NCBI GenBank assembly: GCA_027625915.1
Contig: JANTQA010000021.1
Coordinates: forward strand, 1,612,001 to 1,676,000
Direction of reading: 5' to 3'
Source: Anaeramoeba flamelloides
Lineage: Eukaryota; Metamonada; Anaeramoebidae
DNA length: 64,000 bases
The translations under genes were made by a program, and so were the position numbers. Below the pieces are notes generated by a model. The model was not told the origin of the DNA, searched no databases, and was given only the letters and a program-made list of their open reading frames with translations. Each line of letters begins with the position of its first letter. Position 1 is the stretch's first letter. Positions 34,829 through 46,948 of the stretch are shown piece after piece.

Positions 34829-35927
34829 TAATTAAAAAAGGAACTAAAAACATAAAGTTTTGATTTTTATTTTTGAATTTGATTTAAAATTAAAAAAATC
34901 TAAAAATTTCAAAAAATGGTCTGAAAACCAATTTTCTTATTCAATGAAAATTTGAGTAAAAATCTAAAAATGTATCCCATATTTTAAATAAAAAGATAAA
35001 CCTTACGGATCAATTTTAATCATTTAACTGAGATATTTATAAATATTTTAAATCTATTGATTTAAAAAGTTTTATTAAAAGTAGAGGTCAAAAAATCCCA
35101 AAAATTTAAAAATTTATAGATATAATAACTAAAAATATGAACAATTACTTTTGATAAATATTAAAATTAAAATCAATTTTTAAAAATGTTAAATATTCCA
35201 AAGTTTATTCATTTGATTTAAATTTTGTATTATTATTTTTTTTATTGTAATTCAAGAGAGGAGTTTAGAATTCCCCTTTTTTGCCCGAATTCATAAACTG
35301 GAATTTTATTTTTTTTAAAAGAATGTTGTATTATTTTTTAATTTACATTAAATTAAGGAAAACTATTTGTTTTTAAAAAACCAACTAAGATTTAACCCAA
35401 TTTAAATTTCAAATCTTGAAAAAATATAAAACCGAAGATTTTAATAAAATAAGAATATTCATTTAGACAGATAAAAACAAAGTAATTTTCATAAAAGATG
35501 TTTTAAAATAAATTTAACATTTCTCCAATGAATAATTACAATAGATTATATTTGTATTTCCAGATATTTTCTCAATTGATTTTGAAAGATTTGGTATTTT
35601 TTTTGATCTCTAATTTCAAGAAAAGTATTATCATTGATAGGTTTAGAATATTTAATAACTATATCATTTAAAATGATTTAGATTACTCCATAATTTATAT
35701 ATTAATATTTAAAAAAAGGAATAAATTTTCCGATTTTTACAATTGTTTACAATTGAATAATATAATTGATGTTTAGTTCTGTTTATATTTTGAGAAGTTT
35801 TATGTTTGTGTGTTATCAATGAAATATTTTGAACATAGTAAGCCAAATATTTTTGAATGATCCCACGGTAATATTATACTAATAGTTAAATATCTTATTC
35901 TATCTTTTTTTTTTAGGGATTGAAACG

Positions 35928-36365
35928 AGAAATTTACCAGTTAAAGGAAAATAACCTTTCATGAAAAAACACACAACAAGATTTTTAATTGTTACACTTG
36001 AAAAAAATGAAAATGAAAAGTAAAATCAATTTAAAGAAGAAACAGATCCACTTCAAATAACAATTCATTATATATATTTTTAATCAATTCAACAAAAAAA
36101 CTCGACATATGTTTTTTTATGGAAATAGTTAAAGTAGTTTTAGAGATATCAAAAATCATCAATTTTATTCAATTAATTTTTAATGGTATATCAATCAAAG
36201 TAAACCCAATACCAAAAAAAATAGTACTAAAAAAACTGTTATTATGGTCAAATCCTCCATTTTACCTTTAATTATTTATTTTTTTTTTTGTTTATTCTTT
36301 GATCTTACTCTGAAATTTCAGGTTCTCTTAAGGCTGACAATTAAAAAACGGGCTGAACTTTATTT
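35928..36365. repeat. Family-5 related repeat
   Basis: The right end 'caattaaaaaacgggctgaa' and left 'aacaagatttttaattgtta' correspond to the ends of the element at 30082-30759. The internal part shares 'gttttagagatatcaaaaat' in inverted relation to 'gatctccaaaactac'. Diverged. A plus-strand open frame at 36244-36450 overlaps it and is not regarded as a gene. Confidence 0.45.
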
Positions 36366-36789
36366 CGTAAAAAGTAAAGACCAATTAACACCATTTTTTG
36401 CCTCAAATAAATTATTTAAATCTGGGGTGAAAAGATTTTACACATCTTAAGGGAATAGTAAACTAAAAAAAATATTTAAATAAATTTTATAGTAGATTCA
36501 AAAAAAAAATTATGTATCTTGAAATTGAAAATCAAAGTAAAAATCATATTACTACAAAACCAAACTTAATTTCACAGCTATTTTCCAAACGAATTATTGT
36601 TTTTAAATGTTTGATCTATTTTTCTCATTTTTTGAAAGTTCAAACTTCAATAAATTTCTTGATTTCTTAAATAATTTTCCTTGAAAGAAGAAAGGAATCT
36701 TATTATCTCTAAAGGAAGTATACAAAAATACACATTAACAATAAACCGCATAGTTTTGGAATAACGCGGTATAAAAAAAATTTATTTCA

Positions 36790-37090
36790 AAAAAATTACA
36801 ATAATTATTTTAAACTTGAAAAAAATAATTTTTTTTTTATTCAAAGAAAAGTTCAAATATTTTTTTCTTTAAATTGAATAAAAAAAAACCAGTGAAAAAA
36901 AACTCAACAATCAAATTAAAAAGTCTTTTAAAATTTTAATTTAAAACCTGGAAAAGTTAAATTATAACTTTAAGAAATAATTTTTTATTTGATTATTTTT
37001 AATCACTAATTCAGAACCCGATTTTAATTTTTTGAGTGGGTTGTTAATAACCCAAAGATTAACTTTATCAATAGAGTTCACAATTATTTT
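36790..37090. repeat. Direct repeat flanking CSN9, upstream copy
   Basis: Shares with 38755-39075 the series 'aaaaaaattacaataattat', 'ttattttaaacttgaaaaaa', 'tttttaatcactaattcaga', 'gtgggttgttaataacccaa' (there 'gtgggttagtaataatccaa'). Same orientation, moderate identity. The two copies bracket the CSN9 gene and the small frame after it. Confidence 0.55.
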
Positions 37091-38036
37091 TCAATTTTTT
37101 AAACATTTTCAAACAAATAAAACTTATTTAAAATAATAATTTTAATAATAAAAAAAAAAAATAGATATTATCAAATAACTGATTTTAATACTATAAGTTA
37201 TTTGGTTATAGGTTGGATATTTGGAATAGAATATTGCCTAATCTTATAAATTTCAAGAAATTTACCAAAAATTTATGAATAAAATAGATGATAATTATTT
37301 TTTAGATCTTCAAGGATTAAATATTTGATTTATTTTTATTGTATTTTTATAATAAGATTAAAATATCAATGTTATTTATTCATACAAACTCTCGGGAATG
37401 ACTAACCTGTGAGATTCCTTTAAAATAAAAATTTTTGTAAATTTTTCTTTTTATTTTTTCAAAGCAAAAATCCAAATCAAAAAGATCAAAACTTTTGGCT
37501 GAAAATTTAATTGGGAAAAATGAAGAACTTAAAAAATGATACTAAATTTCCCCAAAGTTGATAAATGAGGTTGGATATCAAGTTTTAATTGTACCACTGT
37601 GTGAAAAATTTTTCTATTACCTTTGGGATTAAAAATAAATAAGAGTTTCTAATCCCTTAACCAAAATTGAAATATTTATTTTGTAATTTCCCTTTTTGGG
37701 GTATCTGATATCTCACACTAATTCATTTGGAAAAGACATTCTTAATTGTTGGAATTTATTGGTTTCTTTTAATTACTACTATCACGAAAGCTAAGGACAC
37801 CCTATAAGATTTTGGTTGTGATTGTTCCTCAAAGATTAATGAAACAAAAGAGGGTATTGTTTTTTAAAAACACAAATAAACTTGAATAAAACCTACTTTA
37901 TTGTTACTCAAACCCAAGCCCCAATACCCTGTTACACAACTTTTAAAAACTTATTAAACCATTTAATTTGATGGACATTTAATAACTTTATCATTTTTTT
38001 TACAAACACTTTGTTAGATTTTAAAAACTTTTTGAA

Positions 38037-38300
38037 ATGTCAGATTTTGGAGAAGTGCCAATGGAAGAACTTTTAGGTAATATGGAAGATGTTGACCCAA
38101 TGGTTTTGATGGAATTAATGGGCGAGAAAAGTGAATTCAAATTTCTTCACAATGATTTTTATAATGGTAATGACAAGAAACTTTCTTTTTGATTTTTTGT
38201 TTTATCTTTTTCTTATCCTATTTTTTTTTTCTTTTTTTATATTCGAATAATAGACTTTCCTGATTTTTTTGATGAAGATGAAATGAAAAATATGAAATAA
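38037..38300 (+). CDS. CSN9: COP9 signalosome subunit 9 (CSN9/CSNAP-like), two exons
   Basis: Join(38037..38166, 38254..38300), 58 aa; intron 87 nt (GTAATG...AATAG). The spliced C-terminal half contains 'VLMELMGEKSEFKFLHNDFY' followed by 'NDFPDFFDEDEM'. The human COPS9 (57 aa) tail '[20 protein letters not shown]'-'EDLFDDDDI' (quoted from memory) aligns without gaps, including the Phe/Asp-rich segment that docks into the complex. The length also fits. This subunit joins the COP9 signalosome, which removes NEDD8 from cullins; a cullin lies in the same window. Unspliced reading would end in 'NGNDKKLSF' and lose the diagnostic motif, so the intron call matters. No other short acidic protein family known to me fits as well. 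Confidence 0.85.
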
Positions 38301-38608
38301 GTTTTAAAAACTTAATTTTAAACTATGCCATGTTCAATGGGAACTATTAACCTGCAAAAAAAACAAAACTAAATGCAAAAAGTTTTTTGTTTTTTATGGA
38401 CGATCGCTTTTCTTTTTATTCAAAATAAATAATAAAAACAAAACAACTTTCAGCTCTTTTTGAAAAAGGATTTTCTTTTTAATTTTTTTCTCAATTTGTA
38501 AATCTTTTTGGTTTAAAAAACAATTCTTTTCTTCACTTTACAATTTTAAATGCTCTGAGTTTTTTTCTCGATCAAAAAATATTTTACACAATACAGTCAT
38601 TTTTACAA

Positions 38609-38875
38609 ATGTGTGAGAAAAAAGGGTTTTCAAAGCGTCTATTAAACAGTTGCCAAACTAACTTCGATCCATTTCCAGTGCTTTGTAAACAAGCTTTCTT
38701 GGATCAAATTTTTTTACACAAACTTACTGCTTTTCTCCATTTTCTTTCAATCCAAAAAAATTACAATATTTATTTTAATCTTGAAAAAATACAATCTATT
38801 TATTCAACACACTTTGGAATCATTTTTTTTCTTTTTGTTGAACAAAAAAATACGAGAAAAACAACCAAACCATGA
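38609..38875 (+). CDS. Small hypothetical open frame, 88 aa
   Basis: Begins with a true ATG and has a first half of protein-like composition ('RLLNSCQTNFDPFPVLCKQA', 'FLDQIFLHKLTAFLHFL'). No family is recognised. From about codon 50 the sequence overlaps a repeat that recurs at 36790, which argues against a conserved protein. It lies 308 bp after CSN9 on the same strand. It could be a small gene, a first exon or chance. Confidence 0.2.
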   Translation: MCEKKGFSKRLLNSCQTNFDPFPVLCKQAFLDQIFLHKLTAFLHFLSIQKNYNIYFNLEKIQSIYSTHFGIIFFLFVEQKNTRKTTKP

Positions 38876-39075
38876 AATTGAAAATTCTCCCAAAATACTT
38901 TTTGAAAAACCTATAAAATTCAACTTATAATATAAAGAAATACTTTTTAATTAGATTATTTTTAAATAATAATTCACAACCCAATTATAATTATTCCAGT
39001 GGGTTAGTAATAATCCAAAGAGTAAAAGAATTAGTAGGATTTACTATTATTTCACAATTTTTTTTTTTTTGGAAA
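38755..39075. repeat. Direct repeat flanking CSN9, downstream copy
   Basis: Partner of 36790-37090, same orientation: 'ccaaaaaaattacaatattt', 'ttttaatcttgaaaaaat', 'tttttaaataataattcaca', 'agtgggttagtaataatcca'. Overlaps the second half of the small open frame at 38609. Confidence 0.55.
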
Positions 39076-41769
39076 TTTCGTTAAAGAATCAAAAAAAAAT
39101 TATTGCTTCCTAATTATAAAATAAACGATTAATTCTTATTATTAATATTTTACAAGATATTATTCTTCTTTTTATTGTTTCTATAAAATTCAAAATATGT
39201 TATTCGTGATATTATTAATTTTCTTATTTTGTATCTGCGAAAATTCAAAAAAATATTTTCTACTAAGAAACCCAAAAAAGAAATTTTTTTCATTGATAAA
39301 ATTTGTTTTTCCTCTATTTTTTCTGAAAAGGAAAATTATTTAATTAATTTTTTACATTATAAAACTTTTTTTCCTGTTTACAGATATTTTTATGATTGAT
39401 CTATCTAAATAGGTTATTGTCAAAATATAAATGTAAAGATTTATTTCTTTTGTGAGATAATTCTTTTGGTTAACCAAAAGAATAATATTCTTTGGCATCT
39501 AGAAAAATATTAGTATTGTTTTAAGAAAGATAATTTTAATAATTTAAAATTTCAAACAATTTCAAACTTACTCACAGTCGTTCTTTTGTTATAATATGAA
39601 ATTAGATTTTTACAAATCAAATAATCTTGTAGATATTTTTCAATGGTTTATCAATCCTCAAAATTCTTAATCAATTTTTTTATTCCCAAAAATGATTTAG
39701 ATTATTATCTCAATTCTTGACAGCCAAGCCAAATGATTTGTTAAAAAGATTTTTCAAAATTGAAATTTTTTTTTCAATTTTTTTTTCTCTTTTTTGAAAA
39801 TAAGAAAATAAATTTTTTCAAAACTTTAAAGATTAACAATTTTTTTAGTGATATAGATCTGTATTTTATTGATAAATTTTTATCAAACATATATCAAATT
39901 TTCATTTATTTAATCACCTATATCACAATTATTTTTATTTTATAAGATTTGAATTGAAATTTTAATAATCTAAATTACTTACAAAAACAAAAAAAAAAAA
40001 ATCAAAAAGTTTATTATAAAATCAATACTTTCCAACATAAAACAAAAAAATTTTAAAAATTATCAAGAATTAGTTTAATTGTTAATAAATAAACTTTGTT
40101 TCAGTCAAAAGGACCCAGCAGTTTTTTCAAATATCAAATATTTTTTATAAAGGAACCTTTACGGTTAAAAAAGAAATAAGTAGAATAATAAACATAAATG
40201 AATTGTTGATATCCGTCTGAAAGAAAACGAAAAAATCAATAGATTTATATCAAAAATGGAAAACTAAAATTCTTATGAAATATTGAGAAAAAACGATATT
40301 GTTCATTTAAATCTCCAATTTAAGATCAGAATAAAATTTCAATAGACGAATCAAAATGATTTCTCTCAAATCATTTTTACTTTATTATTAACCTTAAAAT
40401 GACACATTTTTACCAAATTAATATAGATCTTACTGAAAAAAAAATTACAAATGAATTAAGGGTAAAAAAAAATTGAAAAAAATAAAAGTAAAAATGTGTT
40501 AAAATGTGTGAAAAAATGATTTCAATTTTGGAATTTTTCAAAATAAATTTTTTCTTCTAATATCTATTCAAATTCTTTCAACACATATAATTAATTCACA
40601 TTACAACTGTACCCCTTTGACTGAAAAATAGCTTAGAATATGTAAGATTTTTGAGTTTTATATTAAATATATGTGAATTTTTGAATTCAAAAAATAGCTT
40701 AGATGAAGAAATTTATTGGATGACGAAAACTGGCCCATTTAAACAAGATTAAATCAGAAATTATCAAAAAAAAAAAAAAAAAAATATAATCTAAACAAGA
40801 TTTCATTACATTTTAAAAATTTCAACACCCTAAACTTTTTTATTTTTTCAAGTAGTCATATAATTCTTCGATAAAATTCGACTTTCAATTGGTCAACCTT
40901 TCTAAATCTCATTTTAAGGGTAAACTATTTTGCGAGAAAAGCAATTGTTAATAATTTTTATTGATTCTTAATACAAATTAAAAACCAACCAACATGTGAA
41001 GTGTGATCGATCTCTAAAAATCAACAATGAAAAAGTAGGATATTTTTAGAAAATAAAATGAAATCTTTTTTAGATCCGATTTTTTTTTTTTTTTTTTATC
41101 ATGAATTATAATTTTGAATACAGCTGTGTTCATTTTAAAGTTACGCTCTTTGATACATTTTGAAATATACAAGATTTTTTGTTTCTGTTTTTTTTCTTTT
41201 TTGCATTGAATAATTTTAACTTTTAGAATTATCCAAATATCCTCAACTTTTCAAATATAGACAACTATAAAAAAACTAACCAATTAGTAGAAACCAAATG
41301 AAATAGATTTTAAACTAAAAGAAAACAATTTGTTTGATATTGAGAAAATTTATGAATTTGGGAAAAGAAAACCAAGAAAAGATCAATTATTTTATCTTCA
41401 TTCAAGATTTGAAATTGATGATAATATATTTTTTAGAAATAGAGAATCCTTTATTAAACACCTACTAATTTATTACTCTTACAACTATTCATTTCAGATG
41501 TCAGAAAGAAAAAAAATTAAAATTAAAAAAAATACCCTTTATAATCTCTCTTAAACGACTATTAGTATTTGAATAATTTCCATGAAATAATTTTCACTTC
41601 CTTTTCCATATTTTTCTTTTTCGAAGGGGGATCAAAACCACAATTAAAACCTAATTCTTTGAAAAACTATATTTGTTATTGAAAAGGAAAAAAATAGAAA
41701 ATTAAGTAAAAAGTTTTTCCTATTTAATTTCCAAATACCAGTATTAAAATTAATATAAGTTTAAGAATG

Positions 41770-41853
41770 ATCATCTAAGAACCAAAATAAACAAGTTGCC
41801 AAACCAAATTCAAGGTAATCTTTTTTCAAATGTCAATGATTGTAAACCTTAAA
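41770..41853. repeat. Solo end related to the 62.6 kb foldback element
   Basis: 'gatcatctaagaaccaaaat', 'aaacaagttgcc', 'ggtaatcttttttcaaatgt' and 'gattgtaaaccttaa' follow the right arm of the foldback at 62588-63159 in the same order. The opposite arm was not found nearby. Confidence 0.5.
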
Positions 41854-42005
41854 AGTGAAAGTATTTTTTTGATAAAAAAAGTAAATAAAATAGTCATTTT
41901 TTCAAATTTTAACATACTTTTTTAGCTTTTTTATTCAAGTACCAAACAATTAGAAATTCAATATTCAAAGTAAAATATTTCCAAAATCAATTTCCTCAAA
42001 ACAAA

Positions 42006-43115
42006 ATGACAAACAAAACAATACAAGAGCTGGATCAAACTTTACAACTTTTGTCATCACGACGTAAACTAAGTAGACGCAAGCAAAAGAACACACAGCT
42101 ATTTACCCCACAACCAAAACAAAACAAAAACACAACACAGTTTCTAAACACAAGAACTGTTTCGCGATTAACGCCTCGTTTAACAAATAAAAAAAAAAAC
42201 AATAATAGCATCAGAGATGGATATCAGATAAGAAAAAATCTTACATACAAATTTCGCGAAACACAGAGCAAAAGATCTTTAACTTCAGAAATTGTTCAAG
42301 ACCAAGAAGACAAAGGTGAACAAATTGAAATAAAATGCTCTTATTGTTCAAAACCCTTACAAAAAAACGAAATCTTTATGAGGGGGGAAAAAGTGCTATG
42401 CTACGAACACTTTTATAACCAAATACCAAACAACCAGCAGGAAACACTTGAGAAAGTTGTGTCCAAAAGCAAATACAAAAACTCTTTTGGAGAAATCCTT
42501 TTACAAGACATGAAAATAATCAAAGATCGATCTTTTAATTCTTCAAGTACAACCAAAAACCAAAATAGGAAAGGACACCAAAAATTGAATCACAACAGTA
42601 ACTTTGAAAATACGAATGAAAACGAAAAAGAAAAAGAAAAAGAAAAAGAAAAAGAAAAAGATTCTGAATTTTTAAATCAATATTTTAATGAGTTTGGAGA
42701 AGAAAAAGAAAGAGAAAGAGAAAGAGAAAGAGAAAGAGAAAGAGAAAGAGAAAGAGGAAAAAGAAGAGAAAAAGAAAAAGATCAAAAGATTGTTTGTGAA
42801 ATTTGTCGCAAACCCTTTGTCACAGAATTTCTTACTGTGAACAAAAAGCACCATTTCCACAATGAGTGCCTTCCAAGATGCACGACTTGTAATAAAATTT
42901 TGCTGAAAGAAAAAAATCGAAAAAAACGCGATGGACAGCTTTTTTGCCCAAAGCATTTTTCCATTCATTTTGATAGAATATGCCCCATTTGCAATCAGCC
43001 GATTTATGGAAGAGTTGTGTGTGCCTATGGGAAAACTTATCATAAGGAATGTGCTGGGTCTGCGAGAAGATTATATGTTGGAAGAGGTATCTGGCCAAAT
43101 GAAAAACTTTTTTAG
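42006..43115 (+). CDS. LIM-domain protein with Glu-Arg/Glu-Lys tracts
   Basis: 369 aa, single exon, ATG to TAG. Residues 1-105 are basic and Ser/Thr/Asn-rich without a known domain. A half zinc module follows (C111, C114, C132, H135 in 'CSYCSKPL...VLCYEHF'). Residues about 200-258 are an uninterrupted Lys-Glu then Arg-Glu repeat, expected to form a single alpha helix or low-complexity spacer. A full LIM domain comes next: C264, C267, H285, C288, C292, C295, C314, H317. It has three residues instead of two between the fourth and fifth ligands. The last half module (C326, C329, H346, C349) is cut short by the stop. LIM domains bind proteins, often at actin structures; the partner here is unknown. 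A missed 3' exon completing the last LIM is possible, as a GTATCT lies near 43085. Confidence 0.8.
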   Translation: MTNKTIQELDQTLQLLSSRRKLSRRKQKNTQLFTPQPKQNKNTTQFLNTRTVSRLTPRLTNKKKNNNSIRDGYQIRKNLTYKFRETQSKRSLTSEIVQDQEDKGEQIEIKCSYCSKPLQKNEIFMRGEKVLCYEHFYNQIPNNQQETLEKVVSKSKYKNSFGEILLQDMKIIKDRSFNSSSTTKNQNRKGHQKLNHNSNFENTNENEKEKEKEKEKEKDSEFLNQYFNEFGEEKERERERERERERERERGKRREKEKDQKIVCEICRKPFVTEFLTVNKKHHFHNECLPRCTTCNKILLKEKNRKKRDGQLFCPKHFSIHFDRICPICNQPIYGRVVCAYGKTYHKECAGSARRLYVGRGIWPNEKLF

Positions 43116-44305
43116 TTACACATATTTTCTTTTTCTCCTCATCGATTTAAGTGTGCCTCGAAAATTTATATCAAATCTTTGTTTGTTTTTTTCCAAACAT
43201 ATTGCAATTTTTTTATTGGAAATTGGATGGAGTCATTTCGAACTTATGTCTTGACAGCTTGATCCAATATATATCTATTGCATTTGAGGGGGTTAAATAC
43301 AAATTTTTGCGAATTATGTTCACTTTGTTAACTTTTTCTAATCTTTCTTTAAATGGAGATTTTAAAATTTTTAAAAAGAATTTAAATAATTTTTTTTATT
43401 TTTAATTTAAAATAAACTATTTTATTAATGTTTTAATTAGAACTTATGAATCCTGGATTTTATTTTATTCTTTTGATAAATATTTTTTCATTCTTTTTAT
43501 TTTCTTCAAAATTTTCGACCTATTGCTAATAAAAACAGACTCACAAATAACATGATAGTAGTTGGTAGAGCTATTTAAAAGTAGTGTGACAAAAAAGTTA
43601 TTAAAAGCAGACCCTAGATTGTCAGAAAACTTCAAATTACTACATGCTAAAAGAATATTAATCTATTTTGTGTATTATTTTTTGAAAAGGGTTTCAAAGA
43701 TTGTGGGTATATCAGCACTGGTATTTGAATAATAAATGGGATATAATTTCACTTCAAATTCATAGTTTTCATTCTTAAAAATTTTTTTATTAAAGATTCT
43801 CTGCTTATATAATCTCTAGAAATAAATTCAATAAAAAAGAGCAACAAAAATAATGAGGGTCTATACAGCCGATTACTCAAAAAATCTTATTTTGAAAAAT
43901 ATCCCAATGAAAATAAAGTGGAACACCCCCCCTCCCGCTTTATTATTCAAAGACAAGCAGTTCAGAAGTTCCAAACTTACCATAAAATCTATGATAAAGT
44001 GAAATTTCGTTTTGATTTTTATACTTTCCTTTAACTGATAGGATTTTATGGTAATACAATAACCCCTTTATAAAACATGAAATTATATTATATAACAAAA
44101 ATTTCAAATTTGGAAGAAATTATAATTTGAAATTTTCACTAGAAAACCCTATGAATTATAAAGCATTTTTAAAGATTTTCAAATTTTTAGAAGATTTGAT
44201 TACTAAAACCTAAAAATCAAAAGAAAATACTAGTTCAAAATATTTATTAGATTGAGTCTACTTTCTTTGTAAATAATTGTTTTTCAATTTTGAAACTTGT
44301 TTCTT

Positions 44306-44779
44306 AATGGTCCAAGTTCTAAATTAAAATTCCGGATACACTACAGATTTTTTCCTGTCATTTTGGTTAAGGTTCTTACATTTTTTATCACCATTTTAAA
44401 ATATTTTTTTTTTTATAAAATTAAGATATTTTTATTTGTTCTTTTACTTAATACATACTAACCACAATGAAATGATTAAGAGTAGTATTTTTTATGAGTA
44501 AATTAATAATTTTTACTTTGTTAATCATACAAAAGTATTAATAACTGCCTAAAATAAAAAGACCAATTGTGAAAATATCTTCCTAAGTGTATTTCTAAGG
44601 ATTTGGTTATTAATTTTTTAAAAGTTGAAACAAATTCAATATTATGAAAAAAAATTATAATTTTTTTGCAAATAAATATTATTTTAATCTCTAGATAAAC
44701 AAATGTCAGAGTCTTAACCAAAATGAAAGGAAAAAAAATTACAGTGTATCTGAAATTTTCATTTTTAATTTGGAGCATT
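44306..44779. mobile_element. Foldback element, family 3, copy 2
   Basis: 'aatggtccaagttctaaatt', 'ggatacactacag' and 'tcattttggttaagg' at the left face 'cttaaccaaaatgaaagg', 'tacagtgtatctg' and 'aatttggagcatt' at the right. The loop keeps 'gtatttctaaggatttggtt', corresponding to 'gtatttctacgaacttggtt' in the cullin-intron copy. About 474 bp, noncoding. Confidence 0.7.
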
Positions 44780-46948
44780 AAAAAATAAGATTTTTTTCTT
44801 CTATAATAGATCTATAAAAAATTGAAAAAAAATGCAATATTTTGCATGTTTTATAACGACTTTCCTTTGAATTCTAAAAAATTAATATTTTAATAAATTC
44901 ACTGTATTTTAAAATTAATTTTTGAAAAATAAAATAATTATAAAAAAATAATTGTTTTTAAAAATTTATTAAGGAATAGGTTTATTTAAACACACTTTGG
45001 ATCGGGAGAAACAATTTTTTTCATTTCAAAATCCTCTTTTTACCAACTAAGAGCTCAGCTTTTAGTTCTTAACAATAAATCCGAAAAGGCAAAAAATCAA
45101 GTTTTTTTTTTTTTTTTGATTATTTTATATTTTGAATGTTTGGAAATTTTTAGAAATATTTTTACCTGTAAAACGAGTATATTGACTTTTTCATAATTAA
45201 ATATTTATTTTCGAAACTTTTCAAGATAAATTTCGAATTTTGTTAGTCTTTCATTCATTCTATCAATTAAAAAAGTTCACAAAAAAAAAAATAAAAATAT
45301 TAAAAATTTAACAACTCTCTTGAGTCTACATTCTTAAAACACAATAAAATTAGTTTTTAATTCTAAAAATAATCAAAATTAATCAAAAAATCTGATTTTA
45401 TAAACAAAAAAATAAAAATTTATTGCTTCAGGTATTGAGACCTAAAAAAAATAAGACAATGACTAGATTTATTAATAATTGTGAAATTTCCAAAATATAA
45501 AAAAATTTCTAAAATTATCTTTATGAGAGGAAAATAATAAAACCAAAATCTTATAATTTATATCAAAAATAATTCAACTTAGAAACAGAAAAAGATATTG
45601 ATCATTTTCATTGAGACTGCCTACTCTATAAAATAAATTGAAAATTTTGGATGAAAGAATTAATTCAAATAAAAAAAAAATCCAACCAAAGAATTAGATC
45701 TTTAATATTATTCTAAACAAAGAATATTCTTTCTCTAGTCACTGATTAATGACAAAGAATTTTTTTCTTTTTTATTGAAATTTCAAAACTAAAATTAAGA
45801 AATTTTTGTGTAATGTGGACCTTTTTTCTTGTTATATTTTCAGAAATAAAAATAAAATTAAAGAAATTTACTTATGATTTCTAAAATAATAAAAAAATAA
45901 AAAACAGTGGTTTTCAAGAATTCAAGTGGAGTGAAAAATCATAGATTCTGTTCAATTCTTTTGAATTCTGAAAAAGTTCATGTTTTTTTTTGTCCAATTC
46001 CTTTAAATTCTGGAAAATCTAACATCATTTTTCGGTTTTCTGGGGTTTTTATTTTTCAAGTGTTCTAGGTTTTTTTGAGGTTTTTTATTTTATTTCGAAA
46101 ATCTATTGATTTCTCCAAATAAAAAGAAAACTCAAAAAAACCTAGCAAAATTTGTACTAGTTTTGAAATAAAGAGAAAACTCAAAAAAAGCTATCGGTAA
46201 TCTATTGATTTTTGGAATAAACAAAACTTTAATAAAAAAAAGCTCACAACACTTTTACATAATTCAAAAGAATAGTGAAAAATCAAAGATTTTACTCAAT
46301 TCTTTTTAAATTTTGGAAAATCTAACAGAAAGTGCCTAGGTTGATTTTACTTTGAGAAATAAAACCAAAATTTAATAAATACTCACTTCTTTCAAATTTG
46401 TAAAAGACTAACTTTAAGGACTACATTCCCACCCTTGGGGAGTTTGAGTAATTGTGTTATTTCACTTTCACTTCTCAAAAAAATTTTTCACATAGAAGAA
46501 ATTGGACAAAAAAAAAAAAAAAAACATTTTTTGTCATCTTTACCTTTTCACGAAGACTATTTTTCTTTGCTATTCAATGAAAAGGAAAATTGAAAATAAC
46601 AAAAAAAATAATTGCAAAAAATGGTTTTTGGGGATTTTCAAGTGCATTTCAAATTTTGGAACATTTCAAACTTGTAAAAGTAAATTTAAAAAAGGTGTAG
46701 AACAACTCTAGAAAATAGTGTGAGTTCTGAAAGTTGAAATGGAAATTCTAAAATATTAAAATCAAAATTTAGCATGATCTAACAAGGTAAAAATTATGAA
46801 AATTGTTGAAATTGTGAAAATTTCACATTTTTTCTAAAAGAAATTCTACTTGGATAAATATTCCTTGGATTACACAACTTATTCAAGGGTGATTTTGTAC
46901 CATTATTTCACTGTTTTCACCTAAAAATGTAGTCCATAATAACCTAGG

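Larger units (their letters stand above)
34451..38036. other. Intergenic region with MITE and dispersed repeats
   Basis: No gene recognised before CSN9. It contains MITE copy 5 (34634-34828), a family-5 relative (35928-36365), one copy of a direct repeat (36790-37090) whose partner lies after CSN9, and the 37200-37600 repeat also found inverted in the cullin intron. The ~250 bp before 38037 are richer in G/C and probably hold the CSN9 promoter. Confidence 0.55.
38301..42005. other. Intergenic region after CSN9
   Basis: The first ~300 bp are the CSN9 3' flank. A plus-strand ATG frame at 38609-38875 is noted separately. From 38755 to 39075 lies the second copy of the direct repeat. Positions 39100-41750 show only A/T-rich sequence. 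Positions 41770-41853 match one end of the foldback element at 62588-63159. The 41590-41750 stretch resembles 12760-12850. Confidence 0.5.

Noticed and set aside
41330-41554. 74-codon plus-strand frame
   Set aside because: TTG start and no recognised motif. A decayed transposon protein is possible but cannot be supported.
42672-43098. Several minus-strand frames opposite the LIM gene
   Set aside because: Shadows of the Lys-Glu and Arg-Glu codons of the real gene; the Phe/Ser-rich products are artefacts. The same applies opposite the pyrophosphatase tail, ChAPs and STI1.
43151-43405. Frames after the LIM gene that might supply a missing 3' exon
   Set aside because: I tried joining from a GTATCT near 43085 to an AAG near 43150; the resulting sequence lacks the Cys/His ligands needed to finish the LIM module.
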